From Moringa oleifera (lineage: Eukaryota > Streptophyta > Magnoliopsida > Brassicales > Moringaceae), in contig JAJFZO010000609.1 of the NCBI GenBank assembly GCA_021397835.1, positions 5,954,001 to 6,018,000 of the forward strand: a DNA stretch of 64,000 bases. The letters are read 5' to 3'. Both the position numbers and the translations under genes were made by a program. Shown here piece by piece: positions 35,403 to 49,300 of the stretch. The notes under the pieces were generated by a model. It made no database searches and was not told where the DNA came from. It saw nothing but the letters and a program-made list of their open reading frames with translations. Positions within the stretch are counted from its first letter, which is position 1, and the number at the start of each line of letters is the position of its first letter.

Positions 35403-38400
35403 ATGGCGGAACTTGCAGTTGACAAGCATGTCCGATACATTTTATCCGTTGAAAAGGTAATGTTTATTGGGTATATGTTTCTTTTCTTTTCCTCTTCTTG
35501 TGCCTTCAAGAGTACGTTTCTGTTCGATTGTTCTCTTTTTTCTTTAATTTTGGGTTGATCATTCTATCAGAAAAAGGATAGCTTCGAATCCGTGGTGATG
35601 GAGCATCTGAGAATGAATGGTGCGTACTGGGGATTGACTACTCTGGACCTTCTGGGAAAGCTTGATACTGTAGATTCAGATGAGGTTATTTCGTGGGTCA
35701 TGAAGTGCCAGCATGAGTGTGGTACATGAACAAGCTTCAACATATTTTACTTGCATTCACTGCCATTATTGGTTGATCTTTCTGGAGTTTCTGTTAGGTG
35801 GAAGATCAAAGTTAGAAACAATTAATGATTTAAGTATTGACGTACAGTAATGCTTTCTGTTATGCAGGTGGTTTTGCTGGTAACTTTGGACATGATCCCC
35901 ATATATTGTATACCCTCAGTGCTGTTCAAGTATTGGCCCTTTTTGGCAAGCTAGAAATTCTTGATGTTGAAAAAGTATCAAGCTGTATCCTTTTGCATAA
36001 CATTTGCTTGGATAATGAGGATTTGATTTGTGGTTTTGGTTGGTATGCTATATACAATTATGTTCTCCAGAAAATAAATTGTTACAATAAAATTTCTTGA
36101 ATATCATGATATGATTCCCATATATACGAAGTCCAATCACTTGTCAATTTGGTATATTTGTTCAGTATGCTGGGGCCACTGCCTCCAAGAGAAAGAAAAG
36201 AGGAACTTTTTGTAATTAGTTTCAGATTTCCTTAAACATTAAGTTAGATGTTGCTGGATTGCAGAATGAAGACGGGTCCTTTTCAGGTGACATGTGGGGT
36301 GAAGTGGATACACGGTACTTTTGTTACTGGATCCTCTGATGTATATGCATCCCATATGCTTCTCAAGTTGGTAAAGTACATTTGAAATATCAGCAAACTT
36401 ATTTGTATGTAGGTTCTCATATATTGCCATATGTTGTCTCTCTATTCTACAATGTCTCAATAAGATCAATGTGGAGAAGGCTGTCAACTATATTTTAAGC
36501 TGCAAGAATCTAGATGGAGGTTTTGGAAGCATGCCTGGTGCAGAGTCTCATGCAGGACAGAGTATGCTACACATTTTTCCCTTGACTTGATTTATATGAT
36601 TTTAGTTTCTGATTACCTTTTGACATTTTGAGTGTCTGTTGATGGTTTGCTCTCTATATGGACAAATTATTATGGGGACATTCTAATTAGAAGGTTTGGG
36701 GACAGAAAAATGAATAGAGAAAGAAAACAAGATAATAAAAAACTACCTTGCTTATCATTCAAGTGCCCTCAAGAAAGAAAATAAGTGTATACTTCTCCTG
36801 TTTTAGAATTATAGACTAGTAGAGTAGCTGAAGGTTGCTTCCGTTTTATCAGGCAGCTTATCCACACGATCTGTTTAACCATCAAACGCACCTTCATTGC
36901 TCAGATGTCAATTCTGTCATTCAAAGTTGTTGATTCTTTATTATCATTTCATTACATAGCCTACTGATATAGGTTCTAATCATCATACTGGACTCTGCAG
37001 AGGTCTTGCTAAACCCTCCAGAATTCTGTCCAACGCATCATCAACAATGTTTTGGTTAATCAATAATGAAAAAATGGAACACCTGTATAAAAGACATGGA
37101 GCTTGGTGGATCATCTTTTATTTATTTTGTTCAGTAGCTTCAGAAGTTTGAAATGTATTCTTCTCACTGTTTCTATTCTTTTCACTGTTTGGACTTTACT
37201 GATTGCCTCAATCAATGTTGGAGTTCTTGCCATGGTTAAGGGTTGAATCTGGTGACACTAATAAGTTGTGTGACTTGTGAATGGTTTTTGCATCATCAGT
37301 TTTAGTGCTTGAGAGAAAGAACAGATGGGCTTTCGGGGGTTGGAAAATTCTGTTGTGGTGCTGAAGTCATGATTTGGGTGTTTTGCGTTCTTGGTTATAT
37401 TCATCCACAGGGCTCTTCAGTTTGTGTTTTTTTTTTTTTTTATTAGTGCTACTTTAAATATTAGTTTTCCCCTCATCTTTCAAGCGAACTTATCTATATT
37501 TCCTGTATCCTCCAGTATGCCCCTGTCTTAACGAACTTCTATAATTTCATTTTTGCTTTTGGTTTTGACATAGAACATGTTTCATTTGAAGAAGCACCAA
37601 GGAGGTTCAAACCCTTTTAGGGTAGATAATTGCATGATATGAACCCTGCAAAATTTATGAATTCCTCTACATTTACCCAAAAAAAAAAAAAGAAAAGAAA
37701 AATTCCTGAAGAACCGAAAGTATGAAATGTGTAACCATTTGTCTTTGAGTGTAAAGGGGTGTTTCCACACAGTCAAAAGCCTTATTGTTCCTTTCCTTCT
37801 GTATGACCCAACACACTGCAAGTAGAATCATTGTTACTACTTTTTTCACCTCATTGTTAACCCTAATACCATTCCATGCCATAACTCATCAGAAATTTTA
37901 TGTGGACATCACTCAAGTTAGGCATAGAATGGAAGTGGTAGCTTCCATAGTTGTCCTGACTATGACAACCATGGTTGGATACAATTGACCGTATTGGCAT
38001 CTCACATACAGAAATATTAGATCTACCCTATATTCCTTGGGTTTTTTATGGTCAAAATCTTGCTCCAAGTTGTCTTGCATTTAAAAAAAAAAAGAAGAAG
38101 CCACTTTAGTGGTTTCCCCTCTTTTACGAACTACTCACCATGGAAAGTTAGGCCATCTTATCTTTTTATGCTTTTCTAATAAAATTTTATAAAAAAAAGC
38201 CTTCACCTCAAACTTTACCTTTTCTAGGGTGGAAGAGGGATTACCTGTAAAGGATGAACTTGGTGAAGTTCATTTCATGTCCATCTTCCTTGTCTCAAAA
38301 GAAGTGGTTGCAAGATTGGAGCAACTGCAGTGACAATTTCTACAGGGTAGCACAAGAGACATTCAAACATCACTCGGTGAGAAGAGAGATAGTTTAAAGA

Positions 38401-41400
38401 ACGACAATAGATGGTGGTTTGGGCTTTAAACCAATTCATCTATTTAGCAAAGCGCTTATTGGAACGTTGTTGTGGAGATTCGTGAGGGGAGAGAGGCTCC
38501 TTATGGGGGAGGGTGGTGGAGGCTAGATATCGGATGGAGGAAAGGGTATGGACAATGGTGTTAAGTAGGGGGATCTATGGGATGTGGGTATCAAAGGTAA
38601 ACAGAAGAATAATGGAGGACTTTAAGCCGTGGGTGGCGTTTAAAGTAGAAGTCTAGAGTGAGTGACTACATTTTGTGTAGTGATGGCGTGATAACTTGGG
38701 ATGTGGGGCTTAGGAGGAGGGCACAAGATTGGGAGATGAGTGCCATAGGAAGCTTCTTTTGGAAATATGTACTACCTATGTTGATAGGAATAGAGTGGAT
38801 TCAGTTTTTTTTGGCAGGGAAACAATTTGTAGTGAGAGATTATTGCAAGATCATTGACAACCAACTATAGAATGAAATATGGGTAATGCCATGAAAATTA
38901 ATCTGGAAGACTAGAGTACCTTTTAAGGTAGCTTTATTTGCATGGGATGCGGCATGAGGTAAACTGTTAAGATCTTGGCTAATAGGTGCTTTCTTTATAA
39001 AAATCAAGCAGAATCAGTAAACAACATTTTGCTATGGTGTAATTGGATTGGGTGGGTATGGGAGAGTATCTTTGCACTTATAGATTATAACGGGGTGGTG
39101 GCCGGTTTGGGTGCTGATGAACTATGTGCATGCGGAGGACTACACATGAATAAAGTTAGGAGGAATGTTGCATCAAGAAGTCCCATGTTGATATTTTGGC
39201 CACGATGGAATGAGAGAAATAAGAGGGCTTTTGAGGAAAGAAAACCCCTTTCTTTTTGTTTAGAGATAGATGGATTAGGCAATTAAAAGTTTGGGCAACA
39301 TGGGAGGGTTTTGTAAACGAGGAGGAATTTGTGGATTTATAGAATTCCTTGTCTCTCAATAGTGTTCTTATACTTGTAAATAGGTGGCACCCCCTTGGTG
39401 CCATTTGTAGTAGTATAATTATACATGTTTTTGATAAAAAGAAACCTTTACCTTTACTAGGCATCCACACCACTTTGTTGTATTTGTTTAGGCTGGCTTT
39501 AATTTTAGATTGTTGTGAAAACCCCTTGTTGAAGCTCCCAATCTTGGATCTTCATGTTAAAAGAAATATTCAAAGTCATCTTTTTCTCATGCCATGATGT
39601 ATTTTCAACCACCAACACATCCCTATTTCCAGCAATGAAAATTGGTCTGGATAAGTTTCTTTTAGGGGAGCCTTCCTACACCATATATCATAACAAGAAA
39701 TAAGGACTTGCCACTTCGCACTTGGTATCTTAGAAATGATGAAAACTCGACTTGATCTTTTATAATCCATTTCCATGCCCTTGAACATACGGTTCCCTCT
39801 TTATTCTTGTGCTCCACTTGTTGCATCCATTGCAACTTTTGCAATATAAATTAAAAGAATTCAAGTTGCATTGCTTGGTTTTTCTCAGCCACCCAACATT
39901 CTCACCCCTAGGATGGGGGGTTACCTTGCATGAAGAGGTTTTCTGAATGTTTTGAACCCCAAAAGGTGCTCTTTTTAGATTTGGAGTCAGTCCATTACTT
40001 GTGGACCTGAGTTTTCCTACATTTGCCGAAATTTGAAAAGAAAAACAAAGGAAACTAAAAGGAAGTGTTCATGATTCTAATAACAAGAGTTTAAGCATTT
40101 TCTTTTACCCATAGGCGATGTTATTATTCTTATCATCCCTTTGTAAAAGGGAATGCTAAAGGCACATTCTCAGCTGCTGTATTATACTTTGTGCAAAAGC
40201 TATTAACTGCAATAAATCCTGGAATCAGCAAGCTTTCTAGTTACATGAACCAGAAATTTACTGTGTGCCTATATTTTTCTGACTGGGGTGGCTACAAGGA
40301 ATATTATTATGTGACACACTTTATAATTTCTTGATCTATGTGGCCCTTAACTAATAAAATTCCACTTTTGATGTTTGCTGTTATGTAGTGAAAGCTTGTG
40401 TAACAAAGTTACCAAGATTACAGTGGCATGAGCTGGATGTTAGGTCTTGTTAAGTTGCAAAATTCTTGTTGACTTTTCATGTTGTTTGCAAAACCGTTCG
40501 AATAAAGTGAGGCAACAGGATAATTGGAAAAATAAAATTGTAGAACTGATTCTTCGAGTTTGGGGTCACTTCTTGAGCAGTTATTTGTATCTTTCAGTTT
40601 AGTGAAATATCCTTAATTTTTGTGCCTGAGGATTCACGCGATATCTGGGTTTTCAAGTGATAAAAATGCGTTTATGCGGTTTGCATAGCAGAGAAAGTTG
40701 CAAAAACTTAAAACATTTGCTTCCCTCTTATGATTAGTCTTCTGTTGCGTGGGTGCCCTTGCTATCACGGGGGCTCTGCACCAGATTGACAAAGACCTAT
40801 TGGGTTGGTGGTTATGTGAACGGCAAGTCAAATCTGGAGGTCTAAACGGACGCCCTGAGAAACTCCCTGATGTAGGTCTTTCTGTCAATTTTCTTACAGG
40901 AACATTTTTAGATTCTTCTTATAACAAATATCAAATATCGACCACTTCAGGTTTGCTACTCATGGTGGGTTCTTTCAAGCTTGATCATGATTGACAGAGT
41001 TCATTGGATCAGCAAAGAAAAGCTTGTTAAATTCATCTTGGACTGTCAGGTTTATGTCAAACTGGAAAACCTTTATTCTTTTTTCTTGCTTGGAAATAAT
41101 CCCATATATCACTCCTGTATGAAACTTGCAGGATCTGGAAAATGGAGGAATTTCAGACAGGCCTGATGATGCTGTTGATGTGTTTCATACATATTTTGGA
41201 GTGGCAGGTATTTATTAGCTTAAACTCAATTGTATTAACCAAAATATTGGGTTTCAATCTTTTCCCCTTTCGATGTGCCTTCTTTTATTCGCTGCCATGA
41301 AAGTTTAACCAGTTTTTGATATATTGGGTAGAAATTGGTATATATCTGAAAATTATGGTTACTTTTCTCTGTTTTCTTTTTACCTTACGTATTGTCATGG

Positions 41401-41804
41401 GTATGGGGTGTGGTGTTTTGCATAGTGTATAACTTGAACAATATGTAACTCCCTTCCCATTTTTGTTTAGAACAGTAGCTGAGGGATGGGAACTTTCTCC
41501 ATCTTTTATTCCCCAGTTTAGTAAATTTCGGTTCCAGACCTGATTTTGGGAAATCATTGCATTCAGTCACTTCTTCCATGTCTTTCTGATTATGTTCATT
41601 TGTTATTTGAAAAGATGCTGCTTGATTCCATGATTGAGACTCTATTATCATTTCTAGTAGTCACAGTTTGTTGATGCTGAAGTTGTTCAACTATTTGTTG
41701 TTGGTGCAGGACTTTCACTTCTTGAATATCCAGGACTGAAGCCTATAGACCCTGCTTATGCTTTGCCTGTTGATGTTGTAAATAGGATCTTCTTGAGCAG
41801 ATAA
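35403..41804 (+). CDS. RGTB: Rab geranylgeranyltransferase (RabGGTase) beta subunit
   Basis: Nine exons: 35403-35456, 35571-35721, 35868-35984, 36248-36314, 36413-36561, 40738-40871, 40951-41049, 41132-41207, 41710-41804. All GT-AG, they give 942 nt and a 313-residue protein, the usual length for plant RGTB. It opens [19 protein letters not shown] and carries the prenyltransferase alpha-toroid repeats, each ending in a GGF/GGL-type turn (CGGFAGN, DGSFSGD, DGGFGSM, SGGLNGR, NGGISDR). Zinc ligands expected in this family are present: Asp224 and Cys226 (LPDVCYSWW) and His276 (VDVFHTYFG). With the alpha subunit and Rab escort protein it adds geranylgeranyl groups to Rab C-terminal cysteines in the cytosol. 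It appears intact and functional. Intron 5 is 4.2 kb and holds LINE sequence; the start codon lies about 210 bp from the MULE end. Confidence 0.95.
37560..37960 (-). mobile_element. LINE C-terminal fragment in RGTB intron 5 (antisense)
   Basis: The minus strand reads [20 protein letters not shown] followed by an aromatic tail, resembling the W..WKERNxRxF block at the very C-terminus of plant LINE reverse transcriptases. Poly-A/T tracts at 37678-37700 and a short length suggest a 5'-truncated insertion. Confidence 0.45.
38230..39450 (+). mobile_element. LINE 3' part (RT C-terminus and zf-RVT) in RGTB intron 5
   Basis: In shifting plus-strand frames the sequence reads [55 protein letters not shown] and [19 protein letters not shown], which is the RT thumb and zf-RVT order of plant L1 LINEs. 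It ends with the 'ggtggcacccccttggtgcc' tail motif (about 39382) and 'tttgataaaaagaaa', the presumed 3' end. Many frameshifts are present. Confidence 0.75.
39451..40737. other. Rest of RGTB intron 5, no feature recognised
   Basis: Low-coding sequence. The minus-strand frames at 39.58-39.84 kb could be older LINE sequence but show no clear motif. Confidence 0.4.
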
Positions 41805-43396
41805 TGGATTTGCTAAAGGTTTCTCTTTACATTATTTGAAGCAGTTAATTACATGTTTGTCTGGCAATTGAAAAATGCCTGTCAACATTCTATTATGAGA
41901 TAGTATGAGCTTTTTCTCTTAATTGTTGATCCCATATTATTTTCATTTAAACATGCCTGGGCAAATTTATGCATATCTTGTTAGCTGTTGGAGATTTCTC
42001 ACAGTAGTCTCAGTCACAGAGTATGCCATAATCCAGTAGTCATTGTGTTGGCTTGTATATTCCAAGATAGAAATGCAGAAATAGACCTTTCCGGTGAATT
42101 CGGAAGTTTGAGGATATCAGTTAGGTGGATTAGGATTTCCAGTAAATGCTGAATATAATTTTTTTTTCTTTAGCTTTTTAATAGCCATGTGAGCACATTT
42201 GGCTCACTGTTGGTTGGACAAACTGTCATTTTTCGATGCTGTAATTGCTTGAAATCACATTTACTATAGGGAAGACAAAATTACTGATGGAGTTACCATC
42301 TAATAGTGGTAAGTGTAACAAGTTCAAGGCTGTGAACAGGTTTGGCTGAGGAAATTTTATTGGGAAGATGTTTAAATTCTTGTCACTAGATACAGATGAA
42401 GGTAACATGTTCAAGGTTACATTTGGGTTTACTGTTGTTGCAAGAAGATTGTTGGCATGAAGAAACTGTTGCCCTGGGGATGTTTGAGGACTGGAGGATC
42501 ACATCAGTGATAGGAACAATGGAATTTGATTTGAAAGGTGAGGCGAATTTTGCAATTTTCCTAATTAAATCATAACTTTAATGATGTAGCAGGCAATTTT
42601 ACACATCCTTAGGTGCTGTGACTCAATAAACACCTTTGGCATTGTTTCGGTAATTCCTCCCATCAAATGCTTCTCTTCCATGATAGATTTTACCCTTCGA
42701 ATTTCTCTGGCAAATTTTCTTCTCAGATTCAGCTTGTTGGCCTTTTTGAAATGTTCTTACTAGAGATTTGGAACACAAACTGTTGGCTTGACGCATTTGT
42801 TTTTCCTCTCTAAATTATTCACAATTTTTCCTTTAAATCTGTTGCAAGCAGGAGTTGTATTGGAAATTCAACTCAAACTTAGACAGGGCTTTCCTTTCTG
42901 TGTACTCTCGGCCCTTAACCCATCCAAAGTTTGTTGGTTTCCCTCCAGTTAAGATTTTTGTCCCACTCATTCAATTTTTTCCCTTTGTTTCAGTGATTAC
43001 AAGAAACAGAAAACAAAAAGATTAAATGCTAGAACATCTGTAAAATAAGTCAAAGAAGAAAAAAGCATACAAGCTTTTGAGAAAAAGGGCAAAATCGATA
43101 TGTGAAAATTGTTGGAGAGACTTGTGATGTTGTAATTCTATTTCAAATTTTTTTGCCAGTGAAGGACGTACCAGAAAGAGTGTGATTCCAGCATTTGCAA
43201 TGTACTTCAATTAGATCAGGAGAATTTTGTACTTCCAATTTATGAAAAAAGAATCATAATGCATTGCAAGAACTTGCATGTGCCCCATGGCTGAATAATC
43301 ACACTTTGATCCAGCACGGATAATACGATATAATGAAATGAATCAATGAAATTACTCATCTATGTCATTGAAGACCATACAAATCTCTAATTCTGG
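41805..43396. other. Intergenic region between two convergent genes
   Basis: RGTB (+) ends at 41804 and galacturonokinase (-) ends at 43397, so both 3' ends face this 1.6 kb. It should contain both 3' UTRs and polyadenylation sites. No further gene, repeat or RNA gene is recognised. Confidence 0.5.
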
Positions 43397-46300
43397 TCAG
43401 AGTACACGAGCACAGTGACCAGCTTCACATATTAATACCGCTCTTTCGTCATTTGTTTGGCTTGCCAGCTCTGGTTGGACCTTAAGATACTCACTTCTGA
43501 CAAATGACACAGCTTCTTCAGCCCGATCTGCATCTACAAAGGCAAGACAGCATCCCCTAAATCCAGCACCACTGAACCGTGCACCGAGCACACCAGGAGC
43601 CCTCACGAGGATCTCGTAGAGTTGTATCAGTGGTTCACAACCTATACAAGCATCAATCATTAATGATCATGACCATTGATTGATATGCAAAAATTTATCA
43701 AAACAACCCAAGTGCCCATACGTGCAAACATGCAAACTTTAAGTATGATATAGTTCAACTTAGCAAAGTATAATTTCTAACTATGCCAATATACTAGGAC
43801 TGTATTGGCAAACATTTAAACCGTTGAAAGTTTTTGATATCATCTAACGCATTCGAATATTTGACTTCATCAATGCGAGGTCACGAAATATTGGGAATGT
43901 AATAAAGAAATGATTTGCTAAAATCTTTTAGAGATTTTAAAACTACAAAAAGGATAGTTGCAGCTCTAGGTAAAACTATTAGGAAGAACAAAGTGTGGTG
44001 ACAGCAGCACCACAACTAAAGAACCAGTAAATACCATCCATTTCTAATGTCGATATATGGTGGTCCATGCACATGAGCACACATAGATAACCTCTGAAAA
44101 AGTACATAAAATCGGTCCCTTATGTGATTGCAACTAGGAATGATAGTATACTATTACCGCATTCATAGTTCTGAATAGAGCTAAGGCCAGAAGCTGAAAT
44201 AAGTTCTCCAAATTCTTCTAGGTTGCCTGAAGCCCAAGCTTCCAGCCCTGAAAGTCATACAAATAGCTATAAGTTGATAAAAATCAACAATGACATGATA
44301 TATCAATACGTTCCACAGATATTTTGTACAAAAAAAAAGAAAAAAGAAAAAAGAAAAAAAAAAGATAGTGAAGCTGTGCCTTTGATGACGCGCATATTCT
44401 CTGAGAAATAATGCTCTGCTCTTTTGGCTAGATGTGGTTCTAATTTGCACTGCACAAGTGAAAAATGGATTAGGAACAGTTGACAAGAGTTTAATAAACT
44501 TAGCTTAGTTCATGACCATCTTAACTTCCATTAAGAAAATATATATAAATTTTGGATGAAAGAGAGAGTGGATGCATAAGAGAGGGTTGATACATTACTT
44601 ATCAAGTTAATTCATATGATGTCCCAGGACAACATTCTTTCATTCGTTAATTGGATATGTCACATGGTAATTTCTGGATGGGGCTAGCGCTAATGGATTA
44701 CTAGCCAACCCTAAGAATTTAGGTAAATAATTGAATGGACAATGAAACAAGTATGAACAACCAAACATCAGCAAATCAGTAACAAAATAGTTGTCCTTGT
44801 TTCATTGAGTTGGACTTTTAGCAGTCTATTTGCAGTTTGGACACAGGTCATTGAAATAGTGATATACAAAACATCAGAGAATAGAAGTAAAATTAAGTCA
44901 ATCTAGTTCTGAAATTGTCATCTCTGCCAGTTAAAATTATGAAGCAAAATTGCTTATATTTTCAACTTCTGAAAGGGAAAACAGATCAATCAGGGACACA
45001 AGTTCTTCCCCTCCTTCCCTCCCCCTTCCATTTGTAGATTCGAACAGCAGAGTTTGCTAAATGCACAGATGTACCAAAGATACAAAGTAATTATCTCAGA
45101 CTGATCCTGGAAAATGATACATATGACCAACATCCCAAGTCCCAAGTTCACCAAAACAAATCTTTAAATAATTGATTTTTAGATTTGGAATTGAATGGAT
45201 CAACATGATATCAATCAGGGATATAATATCCCTTTCTCACACCTCCCCGTCATGGGAAAAGACTGCCCACATGCGAAATACACTCAACTTCGCAATTACA
45301 TGCATAGATTTAATTCTCAAATTTGAGACAGTTAGAATACAAGATATTTGGCTGCATTTGGATATTCGGTATCAGAATATCACTCTGGATCGACCAGTTC
45401 TTCAATCCATATATGCATGTAGCAGATATTTGCACTTTGAAGCCATCAAAGCATGTGTGAGATTGAGGACAATCATGTAAAAGGCTTCTAATAATCAATT
45501 CTAGCTATAAAATCCCAGTTTCTCCTCTACCATAATGGGGCCTATCTAATATGGCATCAATCCTTAGAAGAAGAGCATCAGGCAACTATGAGATCTCTAA
45601 AAGAAACATCAGGGTTTAAAGAAGGTACATTACTGTTCCTAACTGTCATCCTTCTACAAATGGTTATTCAGTCTGCAAACTCACACTTCCTTCTGATTTT
45701 ACTTTTCTCCATTCACATCCAGAATACACCAACATACTGTTTCTTCCTCATCACCCATAACTTCCGAACTATGATGAAGGCACCAGAACCATGCTAACAC
45801 ATATTTCTACAAATATTATAGTAGACTAGTTCTGATTGCATCAGTGCTTATTATATAGTTTTATGCAGTAGCAAACTAGTAGAACATTTTGATAATTTTC
45901 ATCACATATGATCCTTCTTTTTCAACACATATCCAGAACCAATCTCTCTGTACCCGCTGATCCCCCAAGTTATATCTCCACTTTCACTCGTGGCTTTCCG
46001 CAATCAACTTTTAAGGAAACAATATATAACAATGTAAAAAACATTTTACTTTTGCTACTTTCTTTTGATCAAGTGGTTATTATGTGGAGTTCCAAGAATC
46101 CATCGAGGCTTTTCTAAATTGTCATGGTTCATACGCAAATTCGAAATTGCCCTTCCAGCCTACTCCTATACAGTCATTTACATTTAAATGTCCAGTCAAC
46201 CGCTGCAACTTAATGCACTCCGTGGAAGGAATGTAAAAATTTATTGCAAATCAATGTCCTTACGTCCTTTTCACTCCCACCAACAGTTATTTATACCCAT

Positions 46301-49300
46301 TCCACATTGTGATGTCTCCTGCCTGAAAGTCTTGAAGAAGATTGACTTCTTGGGCTAAGAGCAGGAAAACTCAATTTGAAGGAAATAGGAAACAAGTGAT
46401 AATATCTCATAAAGGGGTCAGAGATAACATAATGTGATGCTTATTAATCAATCCTACCTTCAATCGGGTTGGGTTGAGTCATTGAGAGAGAACAATTGGA
46501 AATGAGGCTAAAACACATTTAGACTCTCTCTCTCTCTCTCTCTCCCTCCTGTTTCTATCTTTGCCTATTCCCCCCTATCTTCCATGTGACCTTTCATTCA
46601 TTCATGGTATGATACAAAAATAGACCTTGTAATAAATTGGTGATCGTGCCTAAGGAACTTTCTTCAAATGCAAAGAAATTGCATCATTGTGCATTTAACA
46701 TCTACCACAATCCAGATATGCCCTGCGAATGATCTAATAAACCCTCTAAACAAAATCATATTAACATATATTCATTGTGGTGCAGCAAAAACATTGGGAT
46801 ATCTGGTATCTAATGCATCTGATGTATGTTCACATGGCCAACTTCTCATAAGTTTTAATTTTTTGTTCTTCATTTTGTTGAAATCTCCTCCATTGTAGGG
46901 GATGAAGAGGGGACTACTATTCCATTACGCCAGCCTATTGAGATTATGGAGGGAGAAAATACACATAAGGCATATTTATTCAAGTACGTTTTTAAGAAGT
47001 TAAAGAAAAGAAAACAAAAATTTCATTTCTGTCTGTGTCCATAAATGTTGAGACTATAACTAATAATGATTATTGCGTGTCTATCTGAGAACTTGCAAAC
47101 ATCTAATGATTCACAAATAAGTAACACTTGTAATAGCTTGATGAACCAGAAAGACAATCAATTCTAGTTTTTTATGACAAACTTCAATGTAAATGTAAAC
47201 TAATTACCTTGTAAGCTTCATAAACCTCTGGTTCAACTGCTTGGGGCAGAAAGAGGAGAAGAGGAACAAAAATCAATATGCGATTAGCTAATGAATTTGA
47301 ACTTAACCTCAAGAAGAAAGAAAATACTTGCCATTGCACAACCGAGGCTCCACTACATCATTCCCAGAGGCACTGGGAACCGGAATCAAGAATAAAAGAG
47401 GACAAAGAAATGGTATCAGAAACTATGAGCTGTATATCACAGAGCATGTAGATAAAGTTTTGCTAGAAGAACAGTTCATTTTAACTTAGTGTTTTTGACA
47501 CATAGTGCATAGGTGAATGAATGCATGAACCGCCATAGTGAATAAATGTCATTCATAGTTCAATACTGTGTTTCTAACAAGGGAAGATATGAACAACACA
47601 AGCAAATGGCATTAATGAGGAACATAGTTAATTTTTTTTTTTTTTTTCAATGAAACACTTTGATCATGCCCATTCATCAATCCATGAGTTGTTGGATTTT
47701 CTTGTGAAATGCAGGATAAATAACTTTACAAAATGATTTGGGACTAAGAATTTGACATCTAAGTTCAGCAGAGACCTTTTATCTCCATTATTCTTACAAC
47801 TTCCTTTTAACCAAACAGATTACCAGTACATGTGAACCTGTTTATTAGTTGCTATTCATTTATTTATTCAGTATACGATTATTTGATAATTCAGAGTTTG
47901 TTTAATTAAAAATTCTTTAATTCAGTATAATGTTTTCAAATTAGGTAATTCTTTTACATGTTAAATATGTACTTTTAGCTTTTGAAAGTTATAGAGATGG
48001 TTCTAAAATTTAAGTAACTGAGTTGATCTTCATTAAAGCACTAGATAAAAACTACCAAGATTTGTTTTCCACTTCGAATAGTCACTTCAGAAACTAGCTT
48101 CCATGTGAACATTATTCTTAACCCAGTAAACCTTCATATCCATGTCCTGTCCAAATGTAGTCATGCTAAACATCACTAAGGTCTTTAACCATTTGTTTCA
48201 ACTTTTTGTCAAATTCTTGTGTTTTGCAGTTGCATGTCATCAAGTCCTATTATGTCAAAGAATGACTGCTGTGAATAGGTGGTAAAAATAGTCCCTCTAA
48301 GGAACCTACAGCAGCTACCGTTATTCACTTCACCTCTGCACTACTGCTACTTTTCAGCTGAACAGCAATTATTTCTTAATCATCATTGCTGTTATATGCT
48401 TCCTTCAATCAATAGTTTCTATACCTCATCTGGCGCATTTTTCTAACAAAATTAAATCAATTAAATTGTCAGGATCCATTATTGAGCATCAATGCTGTTG
48501 TCAGAATAATGATTTAACTTGTGAGAACTGCATGACGCATATGCATACAAGCAGCAAAATGATCATACTTTAAAAGAAGTGTTGCAGCCTCTTGGCACTC
48601 TGCAACCCGACGATTATATCCAGGGTTGGTAGTCAAAGCCTGCCTTAAGCCTGAAAATGCTAACAATATCTTGTAGGCTTTCTGGAAGTCAGTTTTATGG
48701 TTTTTCTGCAACTTCGGTGGATGTATAAGCTTGTATTCTTTCGTCTGAAAGTGTCATGGTGGATACATAAGATACCATAAGGCTTGCAAGGAAAGTATAC
48801 AGTAATTCCAAATTGGATTACCATAATTGATATTTAACATCAATCTGAACATATACAGCTGAAAAATCTATAAAAACAAATTGATTGAAAAGCCAAAAAC
48901 TCAAAGCAAGAATATAGTTCTAATTACAAGATGGTGATCAAAAGTCACAAAGGCATATGCAAAAGTCACATGGCACTACATGTTGAGCGACTGTAATATA
49001 AGGAAGTAGTATAGGAAACACATTGCATATCAATGGCAAGATTATAAAAATATATGAAAGAACAAACCTGCTGGGAGTTATGACAAAAAGATACACACAA
49101 GATAAAAATTCAAAGATAATTAATAATATAGAAAAATAAGTTGAGGAGAAAGTAGAGAGAGAGCAAGCAGATTTACATCGTTCGACAATATGCCTAAACG
49201 TACAAGACGCAACACAAGATATTCTTCACTTGAATGAAACTTTAAATACAATGGAAAACTAACCTCTCTCACCCCTAGAATCCTCTCCCTTAGAGAACCC

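Noticed and set aside
43397..43660. Stand-alone 87-residue protein
   Set aside because: It is the last exon of GALAK; the apparent start codon lies in the preceding intron, upstream of the acceptor at 43642.
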